64,000 nt of DNA from Ianthella basta (GCA_964019415.1 OZ025883.1:7045256-7109255); one strand, 5' to 3'; positions 1 to 11,415 are shown, numbered from the stretch's first letter. The notes: generated by a model from the letters alone, not told the origin. A program made the numbers and translations.

Positions 1-104
1 CAGCTGCAACTCTCCTCTCCTTCCTCACGCGACGGTCGACAGTAGCAGCTAACACCGCTGCACTCCTCCCTCCCTAGCACCTCAGCCCAACACCTCTCCA
101 ACTG
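1..104 (+). other. 5' UTR exon (3' part) of ROCO copy 1
   Basis: This stretch matches the end of the second non-coding exon of ROCO copies 2 (from 23092) and 3 (from 56762). It ends in ACTG followed by the donor GTGAGT at 105, and the intron runs to the TAG acceptor at 471-473. The rest of the 5' end lies outside the window, so the promoter of this copy is not visible. Confidence 0.65.
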
Positions 105-513
105 GTGAGTGCTCTTATACTGTATTGCAGTAGTGCATCCAACACACGTGGTGCTGTAGGTGGGTGAACCTGTGCCCTAGCTGGAGCTTTGAATGGTAGC
201 TAGTAGCCTGCATGTGAAGGGGCTGTAGTCAAGGTGGATCTAGCAGGGGCTACTATTGGCCTCAGGCCCCTCCTTCTTTAGCCTATTGGTATAGATGGAG
301 CAAGTTAAGATGGCTTGTAGCACATGTTGAGTGATTTGGAGTCATTAGCAGTAAATTGTAGGCAGTTCTATTAATGAGCCAAATTGTTTAGTAGTCAGGC
401 ATTTTGTGAGGCATTTTGCCTCTCTGTGTGTGAAGTTGTTGATCCAACAAGTGGTCTATTGTGTCTTCTGTAGGTCCCACCTTCACTTGTACTTGTATTA
501 GAGAAAATTGGAG

Positions 514-3500
514 ATGGCTCTTTTGAGTGCTTGTGAAGAGGGTGACTTATTCAAAGTTAGGCAATTAATTAAAGAGGGCTGTGATGTGAACACCAGAGGT
601 GGTGTGTTTGGCACAACACCTTTAATAGAGGCAGCTAGGGAGGGTCACAACCAAGTGGTGAAGGAGCTCATTAGAAAAGGAGCTCGTGTGAATGTAAAGA
701 GCAATACTCAAGTAACTGCCCTTTACTGTGCCAGCTGTAATGGTCATTGCAGTGTTGTGAAAACACTGTGTGCAGCTGGTGCAGACACCAATGTACAAGG
801 TGTATGGGGACTGACCCCTTTGATGTGTGCAGCTGTGGAGGGTAGGGATGAAATAGTGTGTGAACTGATTAGAGCAGGTGCTAGTGTGAATGTTGTCACT
901 AGCAGAGAGTGGTTGGGTGTAGCTGCTGGCTCAACAGCCCTGCATTTTGCTGCTGAATGCAATCAAATTAATTGCTGTGTTCTCCTCATGGAGGCAGGAG
1001 CGGATATGACAGTCAGAAACAAGGACTCCGAATCTCCCCAGGACCTTGTATTACACAACTTTCGGGGAAGTATTCGACAGGCAGAGTCTTTCTCTACCAA
1101 GCGCATTGTAGCAGTAATTGGCAATGCTGAACACGGCAAGAGTACACTGATAGCAGCTCTGCAAGCCGAGGGCAAAAGCATCTTCAAGAGGTTCATCAAC
1201 AGGTTTGCACAAGTGGAGGACATCAGCCACCGCACAGCTGGAATTGAAGCAGTCCAGTTCTCCAGTCGTAAGTATGGACAGACATTGTTCTACGACTTTG
1301 CCGGTCAGGCTGATTACCACGGCCCTCATCAGTCCTTCTTGGAGGCCATCCTGAGCAAGCCAGGAGGGTCAGTGACCCTGTTACTTCTGGTAAAGGTAAC
1401 TGATGAGGAAGACACCATCACACAGCAAATAATTCGTTGGCTGCAACCTCTAGCTCTTACGTCAACCCCATCCACTCCACAAGTGATCCTTGTTGGCAGT
1501 TTTCTTGACCGAGTAAAGTCCAAAGAGGAAGCAGCTGAGAAGCTGCTACGATGCACTCAGTCAGTGCATGAGTCGCCTTTCAACATCCAGGGTCCCTGTC
1601 TCCTGGACTGCCGCAAGCCTGAATCTGAAGGTATCAACCAGATTTGTACCTTCTTGCAGGAGGTCCAACCTCTCCAGTTGAACTCTGATAGTCTCTCATA
1701 CAACCTTCTGTGGGTCCTAGTGCAAGTGCAGAAAGCGTTCTCTGTTCCAGCCATCACACTCCACACCTTCCAGGCATGGCTATTAAAAATTGCTGAGCTG
1801 TTCTCCATGCACTTACCTCCAGCCATGGAGGTATGCCATGACCTAACAGCAGTTGGTCACGCCCTCTTTCTCCCCAACAAGCAGGTCCCCTCCCTAAGTT
1901 GGCTCATCTTGGACCTTCAAGCTATTCTCCACAACGTGTATGGCACCCTGTTCAGTGGGTCCCAGGGCAAGGTCAACCAGTTTGGTCTCCTCCACTGCAG
2001 TCAGCTGGCTGAGCTGTTTCCCAAGTTGGATCGGACAATGATCCAAGAGGTCCTTGTCAGCCTTGAGTTCTGCATCCAGGTTGATGCAAGGACACTGCAA
2101 GATTACTCTGTGAAGCTAACTGCCGGTACTGAGGGAGAGGGATGGCTGTACTTCCCTGCTCTGGTGTCAGCCCAACCTCCTGAGCTCTTCCCAAAGGATG
2201 CTGACCCACAGCACCTCCAGTGGGTGTGCTGGCAACTGAGGACAGAAGAAAAACACCTCATCTCAGCACATCTCCTCCAATCCATCATTCTCCGTCTTGC
2301 AGCCAAGCACGTGTTCACCCACGAGTTGCCCAGTATGAAAGAGCACTGTTGCAATGTTTGGGTGAACGGCCTTTCCTGGAGGTCAACCAAAGGCGTGGAC
2401 ATTGCAACCCAGATAATTGACAGCAGTGTGGTCCAGGTTGTTGGACGCAGCAAGGCAGGCTCAGAGAAACTTCTCCAATATGTGTCAACCATTATCCAAG
2501 ATGTCATCAAAACAACTACCCAGCTGTCACCGAAGCTGAAGGCCACATCCTACATCGTCCACCCGTACACACCTGCTATGTTGGAGGACATCAAAGCCCT
2601 TCCCCCTGACTCCTTGTATCCTGTTTATAGTATCATTCGTATCATCAGTGATGGAGATGACCACGTTCTATCCCGACAACATGTTGGCCGTCTTCCCAAT
2701 CAGACGAGTCTCACTGAGTTGTTTGGAGGCTGGTCTCCTTCTCTGTCAGTTGTACAAGACATGGACTTTAAGAGGGAGCCACAGAGTGGTGAGTGTGTGC
2801 TTCCTCTCCCTGTTTGATCAAAGCAATTCCTTCAGTGTACCTCCTTATTGTACCCTCATATACATGTAATGGCCACCCATTCAACTAGTATGATGTGGTG
2901 TTGACTAGCCTAAAGGTTGGACACTTGCTTCCTCCTCCTTTGTACCTGCAGCTCCACTCTCTTCTGACCTGCCCTCAGTACCATCATCCTCCAGCTCCGA
3001 AAGGGGAGCTACCACTGCTGACAAGGGACCCTCCCCAGAGATGGAGGCACTGCCTACAGCACAGCAAGGTATGCTCCATGCAGTGTCACTACACACGAGT
3101 GCACCTCACAGTGTACGGTACGGTGCATAGAAAACATGACGATAATTCCGTTTGTCGGTTAACTCTTTTCGTCGTTATCACTCCTTTATCCGTGAATATT
3201 TTTGATTACCTGTTAGCGTTTAACCGGTAACAGTCAACGGAAAACCGTTAATCGTAATAAAATGGCCGTCAGCCGCGAACGAAAAACCGGAAATTGAAGG
3301 ATATCTCTTCAAGAACTGCAAGACGGGCGATGTCAACCCATGAAGAACACTTCTGGAGTCCCACTTTATAGTCCCTGAGAGTTTAGTGGCGCCCTGTGCA
3401 GTAGTTTTGCCCGAATCGCGACCGAACTCTTCGGAGACGCATACGTTGTGATTCGTGGATTGGACACCTGTAAAGACGGTACTATTCGGAGCTGTTGAAT

Positions 3501-5281
3501 AGACTTGGAGGCGCTTGGATCAGTACGCAACCTTTCGGAGAGACTTGCGAAGACGCTGCTTTTCGGAATCTATTGCAGAGACACGGTCACTATTATCATC
3601 AGATGTGAAGACAACGGCTTACTGCGCTACGACGGGACCAGTCTCTTTCGCGAACACTGGAAACTGCTCCTGCGCACCTACGTACGTATGCCGTCGCCCT
3701 TTAGTAGGGGTAAAATCGCTACCAGTTAACAATTAAACGTTACTAGATACCGATTAACGTTTCACCGTTCGCTGTTTGCTAACGATAACCGACGATAACG
3801 ATTACCAGTTTTCCGTTAACGTCATGTTTTCTATGCATCGTACCGTACCGAGTGTGGGAGGTGTGTCCCTACTGTCTCTGATGGAGTCTCATGCAATCCG
3901 CTAACCCCAAGTGTCATGTGGTGACCCCTTAGTGCACAGAGGAGGTTTAGTGTGTGGCTCAGTTAGCCAGGGACATTCAGATTTTGTGTTATTGCTAATT
4001 GGGGAATGGGGAATCCCCCCCTTTAACTGCCCTAACATGTTATCAGGTTTGTGTACCATGTGTCTTCCCTTTCCATGAAGCTGTACAAGTACTCAATCTC
4101 TTTCGGGACCAGTTCATTGAGAAAATGGATGCTAATGCTGTCGTTTGGGAACTTCTTCACAGAGGCTGTATCAGTGAGGGTGATAAGAACAAGCTGACAC
4201 AGTTTGATGAACCGAGGCAATGTAACCAGTTCCTGCACTGGACTTTGGTGCAAAAGTGCACTGAAGAGGCCTTTGAGACCGTCTGTGACATCATCACTGC
4301 AGTAAAGGGCAACCCGAAGATGAAAGCGTTGGGTGAATCCATGAAGAGGAGACTGGAGACCGGTGGGTATATGTGGGGGGAGGGGAGACTGTGTGCGTTG
4401 GTGCATGTGCATGGTTGTGTCTGTGTTGTGTGCAGTGTGCATGGATGTGTGTGTTGAACAATTGTAGCCAATCACTGCTGTATTCTGCTTTTTTGCTTTG
4501 CAGCTCCGCTCTCTTCAGACCTGCCCTCAGTACCGTCATCTTCCTGCTCTCAAAGGGGAACTACCACTGCTGACAAGGGACCATCCCCAGAGATGGAGGC
4601 ACTGCCTACAACACAGCAAGGTATGCTCCAAGCAGTGTCACTACACACGAGTGCACCTCACAGTGTGCCGAGTGTAGGAGGTGTGTCAGTGCGTGTGTGT
4701 GTGGACATAAGCTCTTCATGTTGTAGTGGAACCTGGCTATTCTGGACACCTTTGGGACAGGCCTATGTGTCCTGATTAGAGAGGTGGTGTTGTCTTTTGT
4801 CTGTGTGTCTCTGAAATGGGACAGTTGGTAGTGTCCTCATTATACAGGTTCTGAATTCTGGTGTCCTTTATTTTTCAAGAGGTGTATGTGTGAATGTGTA
4901 CTTGGAGGGGTTAGAACATCACACTAGTGAGTGGTTCCCAACACCTACTCTGGTCCCACCCCCTTCTCAGATGGACACACCCACTTCACTATTGACTCCA
5001 CCCCCACCTTACAAGCCATCAGTAAGTTGATTGTCCGTGAAGTTGCTGAGCACTGGAGCCTGATAGCCGTCTACCTTGGTTTTGAGTCCTCTGCTATCAT
5101 GATGACCAAGACTGACCAAAGTGAGCATGCTTGCACAGCAATGTTTGAGCGGTGGTTGTCATGGGAACCAGGTACAGGGGAGAAGGATCGGACTTGGCAA
5201 ACTGTGTTATCAGCAGTAGAGTACGCTGGACACAAGTCCTTCTCACAGCAACTCAAGGCAGAGCTGTTCAGTCTCCAGTGA
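514..5281 (+). CDS. ROCO copy 1: ankyrin-Roc-COR-CARD-death protein
   Basis: This is a multidomain signalling protein of about 1033 codons. Coding exons are 514-2788, 2952-3068, 4081-4362, 4504-4620 and 4971-5281. All have GT-AG sites and all junctions are phase 1, so the reading frame is continuous. The first ATG is at 514, 41 nt after a 5' UTR acceptor. Residues about 1-180 are ankyrin repeats (TPLMCAA, ADTNVQ, GASVNV). A Roc GTPase follows, with P-loop GNAEHGKST at 203-211, a DFAGQ switch motif at 261-265 and VGSFLDRV at 327-334. The COR region runs to about residue 750. Exon 3 encodes a helical CARD-like domain (about 798-892), the last exon a death domain (about 931-1033), and two nearly identical Ser-rich linker exons flank the CARD. 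ROCO proteins are GTPases that signal through partner domains; the death-fold ends suggest apoptosis or immune signalling, which is inferred. Copy 1 shows no internal stop. The CARD call rests on pattern only. Confidence 0.85.
3117..3844. mobile_element. Inverted-repeat DNA element (MITE-like), 728 bp
   Basis: The element sits in the intron between coding exons 2 and 3 of ROCO copy 1 and is absent at the same site in copies 2 and 3. Its ends are near-perfect inverted repeats (24 of 25 bases): GGTACGGTGCATAGAAAACA at the left, and the reverse complement of GGTACGATGCATAGAAAACA at the right. It is flanked by a 4-bp GTAC direct repeat (3113-3116 and 3845-3848); the empty site in copy 2 reads TTACCGAG and in copy 3 GTACTGAG. 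Subterminal regions carry further degenerate inverted CGTTAAC/GATAACG motifs. No transposase is encoded, so it is non-autonomous. The superfamily is not recognised. Confidence 0.8.
4723..4880. mobile_element. Pogo/mariner-type MITE remnant in ROCO intron, copy 1
   Basis: The stretch begins with GTGGAACCTGGCTATTCTGG and contains TGGACACC and, in inverted sense, GGTGTCC and ACAGGTTC. This resembles the common invertebrate MITEs that open with CAGTGGAACCT. It lies in the last intron of the ROCO gene and is shared by all three copies, so it was there before the triplication. The ends are not clean. Confidence 0.35.
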
Positions 5282-6261
5282 ACTTAGACCCCAGCAGTAC
5301 AGAACTCACAGTACATTGTAACTATACACACACAGTACTAGTATATTGTGTTGGTGTGTTCACTTGTATCTTTTAATTGTATGTTTTGTAAGAATTCTGT
5401 TGCCAACTGTCCTCTATAATGATATTCATGATGGAGCCGCCATGCAAGCTAATATTATTCGTCACGTGCATGCACTGAATTCTGCACAGCTGCAAAGTAT
5501 TCCACGTGCTCGAGGACTGGACCGGAGGAGTTTTGGGATATCGGCTCTGTTTTGCGAACGCTGGACTTCACTCTGCGTCCCAAAGTATGTTCTGCTCAGG
5601 TGAAGACCACATCCCGTGACGGCACATGCGGGGAATTATAAGGAACGAGCTGGCGTTTGGTTCTGCAGCGGTCGTCTTCCTTCTTCACTGAATCGGCCCC
5701 AGTCGTTCACAGTCTTCCCGGACCACTTGACAGTCTCTAATGGACGCGCTCTGGAGGGCCGTAGACCTCGAGCGGGCGGGAGAGTGAGTTGTGGGTGGAA
5801 TGCACCAGTGTTCTCACCATTTAGGCCAAGGGTCAGCTGCACCCTTTGCTGGTTGTTCTGGCTGAGGTACACCCGTAACTGTAGACACGTGGTAGTCTGG
5901 TCCAGGCAACCTGTATATATATATATATGTGTGTGTGTGTGTCAGTCCTTCAACACTCCTTTCTGTGGTCACCGCACACTGCACCCCCTTACTAGGCTGG
6001 TGCCCGGCCAGCCCTCCACCCACGCCTTAATTGCTGTCATCACCTGTATTGATTACTGAGTGTGGTGTGTACATTCCAGGGGGTTCCCCCTTTGCCCAGC
6101 CTGCCCCAATCCTTCCGGTTGTGTTAACTTTATTTATGTCCATTAATATGACATGTGATTGCATGCATGTCTGTTACCAATGTGTACACATCCCAGTTGG
6201 TATGTTAGTAATGTACAGTGTGTTGTGTCCTACCACCAGACTCCCCTCACACTGTGTACAG
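5282..6261 (+). other. Gene-free spacer between ROCO copy 1 and the MLF-like fragment
   Basis: This spacer is strongly conserved in the other two units (27661-28637 and 61629-62598). It includes a TA/TG microsatellite near 5913-5942 whose length varies between copies. A short ATG frame at 5741 ending at GTGAGT could be a 5' exon of the MLF-derived gene, but it has no recognisable similarity. The longer open frame at 5616-6059 runs through the microsatellite and is not convincing as a gene. Confidence 0.4.
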
Positions 6262-6428
6262 GTGAAGGAGACAAGGAAGAGGCTGTACCACAGTGAGTCA
6301 GGTGTGAAGAAGATGGCTGTCGGACATCACCTCAGTGAGAGGTCCTACACAATTGAGTGAAGCCACAACTTGCTCTCAGGAGAGAGGGTCAAGAGGCAGG
6401 ACTTTGTCAAGTTGGATGAAGGTAGGGG

Positions 6429-6519
6429 AGATTTGGGTGTGGGGACCAGTGGGGTGGAGATTTGGGTGTGGGGACCAGTGGGGTAGAGATTTGGGTGTGG
6501 GGACCAGTGGGGTAGAGAT
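6429..6519. repeat. 29-bp tandem repeat after MLF-like exon
   Basis: The unit starting ATTTGGGTGTGGGGACCAGT recurs at 6431, 6460 and 6489, a 29-bp spacing. Related arrays with fewer or altered units follow the MLF-like exon in the other two copies, near 28806 and 62766. Confidence 0.8.
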
Positions 6520-7191
6520 TTGTATTCAAATGAGTTAGCTAAATTAAACTCCCACTGTCACAGATCAAGTTGGATATTGCAAATCTCATTTGTGTTAACA
6601 CGTGAGACTGACGTTGTAAACACAGAACACTATCTGGAGCAGTTGCTCCATAAATGAACGAAAACGTTTTAATGTAAAACCAGGCCTTAGTTTGGAGGGG
6701 ATGCCTAAGTCACCAGAGGGATGTGTTATCCCTAGTGCGTTTCACTCGTTGGTGACAGTTTCTTAAGTTCCCAAGGGATGCCTAAGTTTACCTCCCACTG
6801 ACACAGATAAGTTGTTAATGTATTTACATGACAGGTCTCTTTGTGATGTACTAGTTCTCCTTTCATTTCACTTATTAATGCTTTCACTAGCTGATGTTAG
6901 GAGTTGGAGATTGTAAATCGCATCCAAACCATCTCAACTGCACTGACTGTATTGAATAGTCTGTTTGTGTTAACAAGTGAGAGCGACTTTATTTAGTGAG
7001 TCATCCCAAAAGTGATGTGTCCATGGCTGTCCCCTTCCTACTGCCCTGAGCTGTTGGTGTGTGTGTGTTGAGTTTGGTGTTGAGGGAAGTGTTGAGAGTA
7101 TTTGAGTGTAGAGTGGTTGTGAGTTGTGATATAGTGTGTGTTGGTTGTGTGTGTGATGTGGTTGTGTTGACTCTGTTGTGTTCCTATGTAG
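6520..7191. other. MLF intron-like spacer, nothing recognised
   Basis: This AT-richer stretch separates the two MLF-like exon pieces in copy 1. It is not shared with copies 2 and 3, whose sequence diverges just after the 29-bp repeats. No gene or RNA was seen. Confidence 0.4.
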
Positions 7192-7394
7192 ATGAGGGTG
7201 AAGTGTTTGACAGGGAGTGGAGGCATAAGAGTGGAGCAGTCTTGCCTTTGAAGTACTATTTGTACAGGTAACACACCTATGTATACACATGGACATTTGT
7301 ACACACATATGTACACTCCCTCACAAATGTGCACACACACAGTGTCCCCCGTTTATAGCAACAATCTGCCCCCTGTCCTCCACTGTTCCATCAC

Positions 7395-9985
7395 CTTACT
7401 CTGCCCCCATTAACTGTCCCACCCACCCATCCCCCTCACCTGTCCCCCTTACCTGTCCCCCTTACCTGTTCCTCTTACCTGTCCACCTTCACCTGTCCCC
7501 CTCACCTGTCCCACCCACCCATCCCCCTCACCTGTCCCCCTCACCTGTCCCCCTTACCTGTCCACCTTCACCTGTCCCCCTCACCTGTCCCACCCACCCA
7601 TCCCCCTCACCTGTCCCCCTCACCTATCCCTCTTACCCGTCCCCCTCACCTGTCCCCCTTACCTGTCCCCCTCACCTGTCCCTCTTACCTGTCCCTCTTA
7701 CCTGTCCCCCTTACCTGTCCCTCTTACCTGCCCCCTCACCTGTCCCCCTAACCTGTCCCTCTTACCTGTCCCCCTCACCTGTCCCCCTAACCTGTCCCCC
7801 TTACCTCTCCCCCTAACCTGTCCCCCTTACCTGTCCCCCTAACCCGTCCCCCTAACCTGTCCCTCTTACCTGTCCCTCTTACCTGTCCCCCTCACCTGTC
7901 CCCCTTTCCCGTCCCCCTCACCTGTCCCCCTCACCTGTCCCCTCACCTGTCCCCCTTACCTATCCCCCTTACCTGTCCCCCTCACCCGTCCCCCTCACCT
8001 GTCCCCCTCACCTGTCCCCCTTACCTGTCCCTCTTACCTGTCCCCCTCACCTGTCCCCCTAACCTGTCCCCCTTACCTCTCCCCCTAACCTGTCCCCCTT
8101 ACCTGTCCCCCTAACCCGTCCCCCTAACCTGTCCCTCTTACCTGTCCCTCTTACCTGTCCCCCTCACCTGTCCCCCTTTCCCGTCCCCCTCACCTGTCCC
8201 CCTCACCTGTCCCCCTTACCTGTCCCCCTCACCTGTCCCCCTTATCCGTCCCCCTTACCTGTCCCCCTCACTCATCCCCTAATCCGTCCCCCTTACCTGT
8301 CCCCCTCACCCGTCCCCCTCACATGTCCCCCTTACCTGTCCCCCTCACCTGTCCACCTCACCTGCCCCCTTCACCCGTCCCCCTCACCTGTCCCCCTCAC
8401 CTGTTCCCCTCACCTGCCCCCCCCACCTGTCCCCCTCACCTGTCCCCCTTACCTGTCCCTCTTACCCGTCCCCCTTACCCGTCCCCCTCACCTGTCCCCC
8501 TCACCTGTCCCCCTTACCCGTCTCCCTTACCTGTCCCCCTCACCTGTCCCCTTTACCTGTCCCCTTACCTGTCCCCCTTACCTGTTCCCCTTACCCGTCC
8601 CCCTTACCTGTCCCTCTCACCTGTCCCCTCACCTGTCCCCCCCACCTGTCCCCCTCACCTGTCCCCCTCACCTGTCCCCCTTACCCGTCTCCCTTACCTG
8701 TCCCCCTCACCTGTCCCCCTCACCTGTCCCCCTTACCCGTCTCCCTTACCTGTCCCCCTCACCTGTCCCCTCACCTGTCCCCCTCACCTGTCCCCCTCAC
8801 CTGTCCCCCTTACCTGTCCCTCTTACCCGTCCCCCTTACCTGTCCCCCTCACCTGTCCCCCTTACCCGTCTCCCTTACCTGTCCCCCTCACCTGTCCCCC
8901 TCACCTGTCCCCTTACCTGTCCCCCTTACCTGTCCCCCTTACCCGTCCCCCTCACCTATCCACCTCACCTGTTCCCCTCACCTGTCCCCCTCACCTGTTC
9001 CCCTCACCTGTTCCCCTCACCTGTCCCCCTCACCCGTCCCCCTCACCCGTCCCCCTCACCTCTCCCCCTTACCTGTCCCCCTTACCTGTCCCCCTTGCCC
9101 GTCCCCCTCACCTGTCCCCCTCACCCATCCCCCTCACCTGTCCCCCTCACCTGTCCCCCTCACCTGTCCCCCTTACCTGTCCCCCTCACCTGTCCCCCTT
9201 ACCTGTCCCCCTCACCTGTCCCCCTTACCCGTCCCCCTCACCTGTCCCCCTTACCTGTCCCCCTCACCTGTCCCCCTTACCTGTCCCCTTACCTGTCCCC
9301 CTTACCTGTCCCCCTTACCTGTCCCCCTTACCTGTCCCTCTTATCTGTCCCCTTACCTGTCCCCCTTACCTGTCCCCTTACCTGTCCCCCTCACCTGTCC
9401 CCCTCACCTGTCCCCCTTACCTGTCCCCCTTACCCGTCCCCCTCACCTGTCCCCCTTACCTGTCCCCCTCACCTGTCCCCCTTACCTGTCCCCCTCACCT
9501 GTCCCCCTCACCTGTCCCCCCACCCGTCCCCCTCACCTGTCCCCCTTACCCGTCCCCCTCGCCTGTCCCCCTTACCTGTCACCCTTACCCATCCCCCTCG
9601 CCTGTCCCCCTCACCCATCCCCCTTACCTGTCCCCCTTACCTGTCCCCCTCACCTGTCCCCCTTACCTGTCCCCCTTACCTGTCCCCCTTACCCGTCCCC
9701 CTCACCTGTCCCCCTCACCTGTCCCCCTCACCTGTCCCCCTGACCTGTCCCCCTTACCTGTCCCCCTCACCTGTCCCCCTCACCTGTCCCTCTTACCTGT
9801 CCCCCTCACCTGTCCCCCTTACCTGTCCCCCTCACCTGTCCCCCTTACCTGTCCCCCTCACCTGTCCCCCTCACCTGTCCCCCTAACCTGTCCCCCTAAC
9901 CCGTCCCCCTAGCCTGTCCCCCTTACCTGTCCCCCTCACCCATCCCCCTTCACCTGTCCCCCTCACCTATCCACCTTGCCCCCCC
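7395..9985. repeat. 12-bp C-rich minisatellite array, about 2.6 kb
   Basis: Variants of CCCCTCACCTGT and CCCCTTACCTGT repeat head to tail across the block, roughly 200 units, ending in a poly-C run before ATGGATCTAG. Since 12 is divisible by three, the array creates a long open frame (8323-9912) encoding PVPLTCPPHLSPS-type repeats. That frame is a by-product of the satellite and not a gene. The array lies in the intron just upstream of an mTOR-like exon. Confidence 0.95.
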
Positions 9986-10077
9986 CCCCCCCAATGGATC
10001 TAGCCCTGTATCTAGATACGTACTACGATCTTTCATGGTCTCCCTTTGTCTCTGTTGGTCTCTCTTGGTCTCCACAG

Positions 10078-10204
10078 GGAGGATCTCCGAGAATGACTGT
10101 GTGGAGTGGTTGTGTCAGCTTGGAGTGGAGCTGCTGAAGGAGTCCCCTAGCCCCACCCTGTGTTCCTGTTGGGCTCTTGTTCAAGTGTACAAGTCACTTC
10201 CTCA
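10078..10204 (+). pseudogene. mTOR-derived exon (start of FAT region), copy a
   Basis: The exon has a CACAG acceptor and a GTGAGT donor at 10205. It reads RISENDCVEWLCQLGVELLK and then ESPSPTLCSCWALVQVYKSLP. This matches the animal mTOR segment RVSKDDWLEWLRRLSLELLK, SCWALAQAYNPMA. mTOR is a PI3K-related kinase controlling growth. The piece is open but has substitutions (W to C, A to V) at positions kept in other copies here. The exon that should follow in mTOR ([11 protein letters not shown]) lies 7 kb away behind a different mTOR exon, so this is a rearranged remnant. Confidence 0.8.
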
Positions 10205-11214
10205 GTGAGTGGAGTGTGTGAGTGTGCATGGGTGAGAGTGACTGGTGAGTGCTTGAGTGAGTGGCAGTGGCAGTACTCTATACTGAGACTGTTTTGGGAA
10301 TGTAAATCACAAATTTGTGTATTTTTGTGTTGAAGTATTAAAAATACAATTTTCTGAATAAGGCCACTTTGACGAAGGAAAATTTGTGTTTCCATGATGA
10401 GGTATGTGAAAATTTTGGCCAGTGAAATTTGTGACAATTTGTTCCGCTGTAGTAGTAGGGACTGCAGGTTCAAATATACTTTCAATTATGACAATATGTT
10501 GGTATCATTTTCGGATTCACCTACGTACCTTTTGCAATCAGTATGATACTTTTTTCATCCAATCCATTCAGTAGAAGCTGAATTACAAGCTTGTGAACAT
10601 TGGTACTGTACGATTTCTGACACACAGTAATAGGAATTGCGGTATGTACTGAATCACATGACATAACCCAAAGTCCAAAGCCTTTCTCAACTTTGCGTAA
10701 GCAGGACACCATTCACATAATAGCCAATAAGTGTTGTTAAGCATCCATATTTGACCCTACGCCACTGATTACAGCACTTTCGCGATCCTTCTAGCAACCA
10801 GCTGGCTGAAAGTGGGCACACTGCACATCACCTTAGAAGCAAAGCGCTCATTACTCAAAGCCAGTACATCAGTGAACATGAAAGTACTAAGGTAGGATAA
10901 ATCTGCCAACGATCTTTGGATTGATACCACGTTTGCTGAGTTTGGTTTCTTCTGGTATCAGCGGTGAGCTCTTTAATATGACATACTGCGCGGTATTATT
11001 GAGTTGGGCAGACATTTTGCTGCAATTGTGCAAGATGTCTGCAATGTCTAATTGTAGTAAATTGTGAATGTTTTATTGCAACACTTTGATAAAATTGCAT
11101 GCAGTGTTTGTCACTGTGGTAATGAGCATATGACAGTGATGTGAATCAATGATATAATTGCATCTTTGACTCACAACCAAGTCACATGACTGTCATGTGA
11201 CTTGGTTATTGCAG
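10205..11214. other. Intron-like spacer between mTOR exon fragments, copy 1
   Basis: It is conserved at 32739-33750 and, split by the hAT element, at 39176-43082. A 63-codon open frame on the minus strand (10521-10712) occurs in all three, but its differences between copies change amino acids freely, so no coding constraint is seen. A perfect 33-bp palindrome, arms around ACATGACTGTCATGT, spans 11175-11207 just before the next acceptor. Confidence 0.5.
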
Positions 11215-11415
11215 GGAGAAGGTGTTCAAGTTGTCTGATGAGAACTGGTGGATTGTGGATGATGACATCTGGTGTGACAGCAGCCTTGGCCGGGGGCCGG
11301 GTGGAGTGGTCTACGATGAGTGAGTACGTGCAGATGATCCCAGAGGACAGTGTTGAGTGGTGTTCTACCGGTCAGTGACAGCAGTGCAGGGGAGAGGTAC
11401 CTGCTGGCCCAACAG
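11215..11415 (+). pseudogene. mTOR-derived exon (FAT, EKW..EEYTCMIP region), copy a
   Basis: The exon follows a TTATTGCAG acceptor and ends in AACAG before GTGAGG. It reads EKVFKLSDENWWIVDDD, then a frameshift and EYVQMIPEDSVE, another shift and FYRSVTAVQ, and finally RYLLAQQ. These track mTOR EKWTLVNDET, EEYTCMIPRD, FYRAVLALHQ and LAQQ. At least three frame breaks show that it is dead. In mTOR this exon lies well downstream of the ELLN and AKALHY exons, but here it precedes them. Confidence 0.75.

Larger units (their letters stand above)
6262..7267 (+). pseudogene. Myeloid leukemia factor (MLF)-like gene fragment, copy 1
   Basis: There are two exon-like pieces, 6262-6421 and 7192-7267, with GT-AG boundaries and matching phase. 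The first reads KETRKRLYHSESGVKKMAVG and then HHLSERSYTIE, stop, SHNLLSGERVKRQDFVKLDE. The second reads DEGEVFDREWRHKSGA. This follows the conserved MLF1/MLF2 core (KETRK, D-SG-KMA-GHH, RAH-I, TGD, LDES-A-AFD-EW). MLF proteins are small nuclear and cytoplasmic adaptor-like proteins. An in-frame TGA stands where MLF proteins usually have Arg (IE-stop-SHN), and the same TGA is present in all three copies. No N-terminal MLF exons were recognised. It is most likely a non-functional partial copy that travels with the ROCO gene. Only this copy keeps the second exon. Confidence 0.7.

Noticed and set aside
508-513. Start two codons upstream of the ATG at 514
   Set aside because: The upstream codon is TTG, and animal genes start at ATG; the first ATG is at 514 (likewise 23603 and 57275).
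4047-4080. Alternative earlier acceptor TTATCAG for the CARD exon
   Set aside because: It would put an in-frame TGA after ten codons; the acceptor CCATGAAG at 4079-4080 keeps the phase in all three copies.
5616-6059. 147-codon frame conserved in the three units
   Set aside because: It passes through a TA/TG microsatellite and shifts frame at the end in unit 3; conservation is explained by recent duplication.
8323-9912. 529-codon open frame rich in Pro, Leu and Ser
   Set aside because: It lies wholly in a 12-bp minisatellite; unit length divisible by three keeps the frame open, and a second frame is open too.
7395-9985. CRISPR-like array
   Set aside because: Units are contiguous without spacers and the DNA is animal in gene content.
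10521-10712. 63-codon minus-strand frame found in three mTOR introns
   Set aside because: Differences between copies mostly change amino acids, with no splice or start context and no recognised family.
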